Shown in pieces: positions 24,348-28,506 of a stretch of DNA of 28,506 bases. Source of the DNA: a virus. The stretch's first letter is position 1. Each line of letters starts with the position of its first letter. The DNA lies in IMG/VR virus record IMGVR_UViG_3300000101_006892, positions 4,856 to 33,361 of that record. The stretch is one strand, 5' to 3'. A model generated the notes under the pieces. It was given only the letters and a program-made list of their open reading frames with translations. It did no database searches and had not been told where the DNA came from. Position numbers and translations under genes: made by a program.

Positions 24348-25192
24348 AAATATTAATCACAGGAGGAGCTGGTTTTATTGGAACTAACCTTTGCAAACGT
24401 TTAGTAGCAGAAGGTCATCAAGTATCATCATTAGATAACTATGATTCAGGGTTAGAATCCAATCATATTAATAATGTTATTTATAAGAATGCAGACATTA
24501 TGACACTTACATCAGGTCAGAAATATGATAAAATATTTCATCTAGCTGCGTTATCTCGTATACAACCGTCATTTAACAACCCATCAGAGACTTATCGAGT
24601 AAATGCTCTTGGTACCCAACATGTATGTGAAATAGCAAGGTTGACTGGTGCTAAAGTTATCTATGCAGGTTCATCATCAAGATGGCATGATCCATATCAA
24701 TCACCATACGCTGCTTGTAAATATATGGGGGAAGAAGTATGTAAAATGTACAAGAAGACATACGGAATGGATATTGAAATTGCTAGATTTTATAATGTTT
24801 ACGGCCCAAATGAAATTATTGAAGGAGATTATGCAGCCGTAATCGGTATTTGGAGAAGACAAGTTAAAGATGGTAAAAAAATTACTATAATTGGTGATGG
24901 AGAACAACGAAGAGATTTTACTCATGTAGATGATATTGTAGAAGCATTATTTAGGATAGGATTTAAAACAAAAATTCATAAAGATGCTTGGGAACTTGGA
25001 ACTGGAGTAAATTATTCAATTAATGAAGTATACAACATGTTTAAAGACCGGTATATTAATATAACATGCAAGTATTTACCAAATCAAAACGGTAACTACA
25101 GAGTTACTCTACAAGAAAACAAAGATGCTCAAAATAGATTAGGTTGGAAACCTAAAGATAGATTAAAGGAATATATAAATTCCCTTGTCTAA
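24344..25192 (+). CDS. NAD-dependent epimerase/dehydratase (extended SDR)
   Basis: I choose TTG 24344, which overlaps the previous stop (TTGA) and gives MKILITGGAGFIG, the standard start; the upstream in-frame TTG at 24314 adds ten residues that fit no SDR. The 282-residue enzyme has the Rossmann GGAGFIG (7-13), HLAALS (66-71), catalytic Ser in YAGSSS and Y122/K126 in SPYAACK, then RFYNVYGP and RDFTHVDDIVEA. The fold matches UDP-glucose 4-epimerase, UDP-glucuronate decarboxylase and dTDP-glucose dehydratase; the substrate is open. With the preceding dehydrogenase, a UDP-glucuronate to UDP-xylose or epimerised-uronate step is plausible. This is the last gene of the sugar operon; a gap with a promoter follows. 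Confidence 0.9.
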   Translation: MKILITGGAGFIGTNLCKRLVAEGHQVSSLDNYDSGLESNHINNVIYKNADIMTLTSGQKYDKIFHLAALSRIQPSFNNPSETYRVNALGTQHVCEIARLTGAKVIYAGSSSRWHDPYQSPYAACKYMGEEVCKMYKKTYGMDIEIARFYNVYGPNEIIEGDYAAVIGIWRRQVKDGKKITIIGDGEQRRDFTHVDDIVEALFRIGFKTKIHKDAWELGTGVNYSINEVYNMFKDRYINITCKYLPNQNGNYRVTLQENKDAQNRLGWKPKDRLKEYINSLV

Positions 25193-25224
25193 ACAACCCC
25201 CCTTTAGTATATTTATGGGTCCTG

Positions 25225-25252
25225 TTGATATGTATGTAAATATATATATAAT
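25225..25252 (+). promoter_or_regulatory. Sigma-70-like promoter for the 25283 unit
   Basis: In the 90-base gap 25193-25282, TTGATA (25225-25230) and TATAAT (25247-25252) are separated by 16 bases; the expected start of transcription is near 25259, leaving a 24-base leader before ATG 25283. This is the best-matching conventional promoter in the window. No clear terminator lies between it and the sugar operon. Confidence 0.55.
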
Positions 25253-25282
25253 AACAGTACAAACATAATAACTTATATACAA

Positions 25283-25582
25283 ATGGATATACAAATGATA
25301 CCTTGCCCCAAATGTGGAAACAACTTCCCAGAGCTAAGACTTACTCAATATGGGTATAATTTTTGTGTTGAATGTTCTACTGTAGGAGCAAAACGTGGAG
25401 TACCAGTTCAAATGGGACAAGGTGACCATACATGGACTGAAACTATAATTATGGATGAAGATGTTTATAAAAAATATGCTGAAGAAACATCAAAACAAAA
25501 ACCAGAACCCAAGTTAGAAGACGATCATCCCGATTTAAAAGGCCGTAATGTTCAGGGTCCTTTTAAAATTATTAATAAATAA
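25283..25582 (+). CDS. Small zinc-ribbon protein, 99 residues
   Basis: The product opens with a zinc-ribbon: CPKCG (C8, C11) and CVEC (C28, C31), spaced 16 residues apart, followed by an AKRGVPVQMGQGDHTWTETIIMDEDVY segment and an acidic, Pro-rich tail ending GPFKIINK. The HTWTET stretch is distinctive; I recall similar proteins in Bacteroidota phages and marine T4-like phages, without a function. A DNA- or protein-binding adaptor is possible. Transcribed from the promoter at 25225; the next gene starts eight bases after its stop. Confidence 0.75.
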   Translation: MDIQMIPCPKCGNNFPELRLTQYGYNFCVECSTVGAKRGVPVQMGQGDHTWTETIIMDEDVYKKYAEETSKQKPEPKLEDDHPDLKGRNVQGPFKIINK

Positions 25583-25590
25583 AATAAGTT

Positions 25591-26205
25591 TTGCCAAAAC
25601 CAAAACCATTATCTAAGGCACAAATAGAAGCAGCTCAAAGTCAAACGTTATCCAATATGGCTGCCGCAAGGTATTTACATGTCTCTTATCAACATTACAA
25701 GAGATATGCTAAAATGTATGGTATTTTTGAAAGTCATAAAAACCAAAGTGGTAAGGGTGTTCCAAAATTCCTCAAAGGTAGCGGTAAAGAACCGGCTCTG
25801 TTAGATATTATTGAAGGCAGAGCATCCGCGGCTCATTTTAAACCTGCAAAAATAAAGTATCGTTTAATAGAGAGTGGATATTTATTAGAGCAATGTTCAA
25901 TGTGTGGGTTTAATGAACGCCGCGTTTTAGACTATAAAATGCCCTTGTTATTGCATTTCAAGGATGGTAATAAATCAAACTACCTACTTGATAATATAGA
26001 GTTACTGTGTTACAATCATTATTTCTTGACTGTAGGAGATATTTTTAACGAAAAAGATGTTAAACAAATCGAATCACATCAAGAACATTTTGGCACTAGT
26101 GAAAAAATTGAATGGGAAGTAGATGATTACCATCTACAACGTTTAAAAGAATTAGGACTAGATGATGATAAGGATGATGCTAACCAGTATATCTCTAGAA
26201 TATAA
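25591..26205 (+). CDS. HNH-type endonuclease-like protein with N-terminal helix-turn-helix
   Basis: The frame has no earlier ATG; TTG 25591 gives MPKPKPLSKAQIEAAQ. Residues 19-45 (SNMAAARYLHVSYQHYKRYAKMYG) look like a helix-turn-helix. A zinc-bound HNH-like region follows: CSMC (102, 105), LLLHFKDGNKSN (H122, N130), LDNIELLCYNHYF (C140, H143). In classical HNH enzymes the last motif is CxxCH; here the fourth zinc ligand is His in place of Cys and the position of the catalytic His is Tyr (144). It may be a structural or inactive relative. I recall such C.N..FL phage proteins. It could also be a remnant homing endonuclease. The C-terminus is acidic. Confidence 0.72.
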   Translation: MPKPKPLSKAQIEAAQSQTLSNMAAARYLHVSYQHYKRYAKMYGIFESHKNQSGKGVPKFLKGSGKEPALLDIIEGRASAAHFKPAKIKYRLIESGYLLEQCSMCGFNERRVLDYKMPLLLHFKDGNKSNYLLDNIELLCYNHYFLTVGDIFNEKDVKQIESHQEHFGTSEKIEWEVDDYHLQRLKELGLDDDKDDANQYISRI

Positions 26206-26364
26206 ATGAAACGTAGCAAAAAACATACTCGAATCGTAACTGACTACGATAGAATCAAATCTAAACACTTAGATGGGCTTGCTTCTAAGATATTAGATAA
26301 TGATGAAAAAGCTCAAAATCTTAAATCAAAACCTATTAAAGGTAATTTTCTTAAAAATTTTTAA
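26206..26364 (+). CDS. Small basic hypothetical protein, 52 residues
   Basis: ATG follows the previous TAA directly and the frame ends at TAA 26364, two bases before the next ATG. The sequence is basic at both ends (MKRSKKHTRIV and KSKPIKGNFLKNF) with a helical middle HLDGLASKILDNDEKAQNL. Function unknown; nucleic-acid binding is possible from charge alone. Its tight fit between neighbours supports it as a gene. Confidence 0.65.
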   Translation: MKRSKKHTRIVTDYDRIKSKHLDGLASKILDNDEKAQNLKSKPIKGNFLKNF

Positions 26365-26366
26365 TT

Positions 26367-26957
26367 ATGAAAAACTTAATTTTAACTATTGTTGTGTCTT
26401 TAGCTTCCACTTTTGTTATGGCATTTACAATAGCGACAAGAATGAAAGTTGATATAATAGAGATAGAACCTCCCAGGCCCTTGGCCTTAGAAGTTATAAC
26501 CCCAAAAGTAGAAGCTCCAAAAGTAGAGCTAATTGTTAAAAATCACGACAAATTTTTAGAAGACTTAGGATTTAGAGAGTCTTCCGGAAACTATAAAGCA
26601 GTTAATAAATATGGTTACTTGGGCAAATACCAGTTTGGTAGAAAAACCCTAAATGCTATTGATATGAAACATATTAGTAATCGTCAATTTTTATCTTCTC
26701 CTGAATTACAAGAAGAAGCTATGCAACGTTTAATGCTTGCTAATTATAAATCACTTAAACGTTATATTAAAAAATATAATGGAACAATAGTTCACGGTAT
26801 TTTAATTACTAAATCTGGTGTATTAGCAGCAGCCCATTTAGGTGGGGCTGGTAATGTAAAGAAATGGTTTAGACGTGGGATTGAATTTAAAGATGGTAAT
26901 GGTACTAAAATAACTTCTTATATGAAACAATTTGGAGGTTATAATTTAGATATTTAA
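26367..26957 (+). CDS. Membrane-anchored lysozyme/transglycosylase-like protein
   Basis: The 196-residue protein has an N-terminal hydrophobic segment (LILTIVVSLASTFVMAFTIA, about 4-23) after a short basic start, then a Pro/Val/Glu linker with a PKVEA-PKVEL repeat, then a lysozyme-fold domain: GFRESSGNYKAVNKYGYLGKYQF with Glu71 in the transglycosylase ESSG motif, and SGVLAAAHLGGAGNVKKWF. It would cut peptidoglycan. The hydrophobic segment lacks an obvious signal peptidase site, so it may be an uncleaved anchor or a signal-arrest-release segment, as in some phage endolysins. No holin is visible beside it. It could instead be a virion protein for entry. Confidence 0.8.
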   Translation: MKNLILTIVVSLASTFVMAFTIATRMKVDIIEIEPPRPLALEVITPKVEAPKVELIVKNHDKFLEDLGFRESSGNYKAVNKYGYLGKYQFGRKTLNAIDMKHISNRQFLSSPELQEEAMQRLMLANYKSLKRYIKKYNGTIVHGILITKSGVLAAAHLGGAGNVKKWFRRGIEFKDGNGTKITSYMKQFGGYNLDI

Positions 26958-26984
26958 ATTTAATATTTATAATCAAAAAAGATT

Positions 26985-27122
26985 ATGGCAAAAGGTATTA
27001 ACCTAGGTTCTTATATAGAAAAACCTAGAAAAAAACGCCCAGGTATACATTCTAAAAGCAAAACATCTAAATTAAAAAATAGCAAAAATTATGCTAAATC
27101 TTATAGAGGTCAAGGAAAATGA
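26985..27122 (+). CDS. Small very basic phage protein, 45 residues
   Basis: The frame runs from ATG 26985 to TGA 27122. The product begins AKGINLGSYIEKPRKKRPGIH and is dense in Lys, Arg and Ser (KSKTSKLKNSKNY), ending YRGQGK. I recall nearly identical KPRKKRPGIH.K.K.S..K.SK.Y.K.YRGQG proteins in many T4-like marine phages, always unassigned. It probably binds nucleic acid. A TATAAT (26968-26973) twelve bases upstream may be a -10 with a short leader. Confidence 0.75.
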   Translation: MAKGINLGSYIEKPRKKRPGIHSKSKTSKLKNSKNYAKSYRGQGK

Positions 27123-27123
27123 T

Positions 27124-27276
27124 ATGGTAGGAACACCTGTACAATTATTTAATAATTTAAGCAATATTGATTTAATTGCTATTGCTGAAGCAGGTGAATT
27201 GGAAAACTTTTGCTATGCTTTATCTCTAGATTTACACTCAGGTAAAAATGAAAAAGGTACAACTTACGAGGCATGA
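27124..27276 (+). CDS. Small hypothetical protein, 50 residues
   Basis: I choose ATG 27124, one base after the previous stop; a start at 27091 would overlap the basic protein's gene. The sequence VGTPVQLFNNLSNIDLIAIAEAGELENFCYALSLDLHSGKNEKGTTYEA is mostly helical with one Cys and no recognisable motif. It overlaps the next gene by 29 bases if the latter starts at 27248. Function unknown. Confidence 0.6.
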   Translation: MVGTPVQLFNNLSNIDLIAIAEAGELENFCYALSLDLHSGKNEKGTTYEA

Positions 27277-27394
27277 ATGGCAGGAAGCGATGAAGGTACC
27301 TTTACCACATCGTAATAAAAAGAAATATTTTCGCAAGGAAAAGCATAAGAAAAGTGGCGATCAATTTGATCGTCATTGTTATTTCTTAATATAA
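27248..27394 (+). CDS. Small basic hypothetical protein, 48 residues
   Basis: The frame from ATG 27248 encodes a protein rich in Lys, Arg and His (PHRNKKKYFRKEKHKKSGD), ending FDRHCYFLI. A later ATG at 27290 would give 34 residues and avoid overlap with the previous gene; the sequence does not decide between them, and the longer form keeps a plausible N-terminal helix (LTRHEWQEAM). Charge suggests nucleic-acid binding. Small basic genes occur in a row here (26206, 26985, 27248). Confidence 0.5.
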   Translation: MKKVQLTRHEWQEAMKVPLPHRNKKKYFRKEKHKKSGDQFDRHCYFLI

Positions 27395-27404
27395 ATAGTT
27401 AAGT

Positions 27405-28506
27405 ATGTATATATCTCCTAATTTAAAACATTTCCAATTTGGTATTGCTTCTAATAATGACAATATAGATGATGGTGGATGGGCTAAAACCTTTATTGAT
27501 TATAGTAATTCCAGTGGTTTTACTCAATATCTAGAAACAGAAGGAATCAAATGTTGTTGTTTAGATTTAAATAGTTTTGTGATCTGGGTGCATTACCAAT
27601 TTCGTTTACCAGTAGAAGAAAACTTCAAAAAATTATTTCAAAAAAATTTTAAAGATGATAATCCTTTAGATTATAAGTTTATTATATCTCATCTTGGAGA
27701 AGGTTTATCATTTCTCCCTACGTTAAGAGCTTCTCAATTACTAACTTTGTGTGGTTTTCCTAAATCAAACATTTATCATATGTTAAGTTGTAAGGAAGAA
27801 AATTATTCAAATATTAAATGTATTTCTTTTTGGGAATATTTTCTTCGCCCTCCTTTTACTACAAAAACAAGTAAACTTAATCCTATAGGGTTATGTAAAG
27901 ATAAATTTGAAAACTTAGTGCCCAATAAACATTTTATATGTTTAATGAGAAGATTAAAGCTAGATAGGTTAAATGTTTATAATGAAATAAAAAAATATAA
28001 TTGGGCCCAATTGGATACTAATATAGATTTATCTTTAGGTACTTTTTATCATGAGGGAATGAATAAAACACCAGAGGATATTTTAGGAAATCAGCTAGTT
28101 TTATTTAGAGATAATCTACAAAATAAACTTCCAATTATTTGGGATAAACCTAATGTTGATGATATTGAACAACATGAGTTAATTCCACAAAAACCTTTTA
28201 ATCAAATGGTTAATGTTGTAGTTGAAACTTTTATATCTATAAATAGTTTTTATTATGGTAATGGGTTTATAACTGAGAAAAGTTTAAAACCTTTTGCTTT
28301 ATATCAATTACCTTTATTTATAGGACAAAAAGGGTTAGTTGCTAATATTCGAGATCTAGGGTTTGATGTATTTGATGATATATTTGATAACCATTCTTAT
28401 GATAATATAGAAAACCCTTATGTTAGAACAGCAGAAGTAGTTAAATTAATGGATAAGTTTTATAATCAATATCCTCATAATAAACTAGGTGAATTAAAAC
28501 AATCAT
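27405..28506 (+). CDS. Glycosyltransferase-like protein, 3' end outside the window
   Basis: The frame is open from ATG 27405 to the window end, giving 367 residues without a stop. The N-terminal part has no motif I recognise. From about residue 275, VVETFISINSFYYGNGFITEKSLKPFALYQLPLFIG followed by IRDLGFDVFDD and NHSYDNIENPYVR resembles the C-terminal domain of alpha-1,3-fucosyltransferase-like (GT10) and related phage proteins, where 'E......fiTEK..kp......P.f.G' binds the nucleotide sugar and 'lGF..f....d.SYD' follows. The acceptor is unknown. TATAAATA at 27390-27397, eight bases before the ATG, matches the T4 late promoter consensus but also occurs by chance at this base composition. Confidence 0.6.
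   Translation, partial: MYISPNLKHFQFGIASNNDNIDDGGWAKTFIDYSNSSGFTQYLETEGIKCCCLDLNSFVIWVHYQFRLPVEENFKKLFQKNFKDDNPLDYKFIISHLGEGLSFLPTLRASQLLTLCGFPKSNIYHMLSCKEENYSNIKCISFWEYFLRPPFTTKTSKLNPIGLCKDKFENLVPNKHFICLMRRLKLDRLNVYNEIKKYNWAQLDTNIDLSLGTFYHEGMNKTPEDILGNQLVLFRDNLQNKLPIIWDKPNVDDIEQHELIPQKPFNQMVNVVVETFISINSFYYGNGFITEKSLKPFALYQLPLFIGQKGLVANIRDLGFDVFDDIFDNHSYDNIENPYVRTAEVVKLMDKFYNQYPHNKLGELKQS

Noticed and set aside
25193-25224. Terminator after the sugar operon
   Set aside because: Only a 4-bp ACCC/GGGT pairing is possible and no T run follows, so no terminator can be supported.
9557-25831. CCGCGG occurs four times (9557, 16796, 22125, 25826), more than expected at this base composition
   Set aside because: Four counts of one hexamer among many possible ones is not convincing; each lies in a coding region with ordinary codons.

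Overview
This window looks like part of the genome of a large tailed phage of the T4-like kind, probably infecting a member of the Bacteroidota. All genes lie on the + strand, packed with ATGA, TAATG or short overlaps. The sequence is A+T-rich. A T4-type replisome is recognisable: family B DNA polymerase, sliding clamp, and both clamp-loader subunits. The Bacteroidota inference rests on a histone H1-like Hc1 protein, a DUF4494-like protein, and the near absence of Shine-Dalgarno sequences. No capsid or tail genes are in view, so the phage assignment rests on replication and accessory genes. TGA, TAA and TAG behave as ordinary stops.

Layout. 1-1751: nucleotide metabolism, with the 3' part of GTP cyclohydrolase I, a phosphoribosyltransferase, two small proteins and a MazG-like pyrophosphohydrolase. 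1751-6202: DNA polymerase in two pieces (1751-3520 and 4517-5461), separated by three intact unrelated genes (a sugar-isomerase-type cupin, an unknown, and a DUF6165 protein), then the clamp. 6298-8969: a chaperone block of Hsp20, an unknown, GroES and GroEL. 9002-11610: Hc1, the clamp loader (gp44-like and gp62-like), small unknowns, and an Nmad1/DUF1599-like protein. 11611-25192: a sugar and glycosyltransferase island with at least six recognisable glycosyltransferases, two or three probable ones, a DegT aminotransferase, a GNAT acetyltransferase, a short UDP-sugar dehydrogenase and an SDR epimerase/decarboxylase. A Cas4/RecB-like nuclease, an RHH protein and a zinc-ribbon protein sit inside it. 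25283-28506: a zinc-ribbon protein, an HNH-type protein, a membrane-anchored lysozyme-like protein, small basic proteins, and a large glycosyltransferase-like gene running off the end.

How it fits together. The replisome genes would copy the genome; FolE, the phosphoribosyltransferase, the MazG-like enzyme and the Nmad1-like protein point to nucleotide-pool control or base modification. The chaperones would support folding of phage proteins. The sugar island could make and transfer an amino-sugar or uronic-acid-containing glycan onto virion proteins, DNA or the host surface; the acceptor cannot be read from sequence.

Most notable signals: the polymerase split between catalytic motifs B and C with foreign genes in the gap; two identical CGTATATTCC elements placed so that transcription would begin at the A of the ATG; a 12-bp G+C-rich hairpin at 9195-9221; and the density of glycan genes. 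There is no gene-free stretch over 300 bases; the longest gap is 6203-6297.
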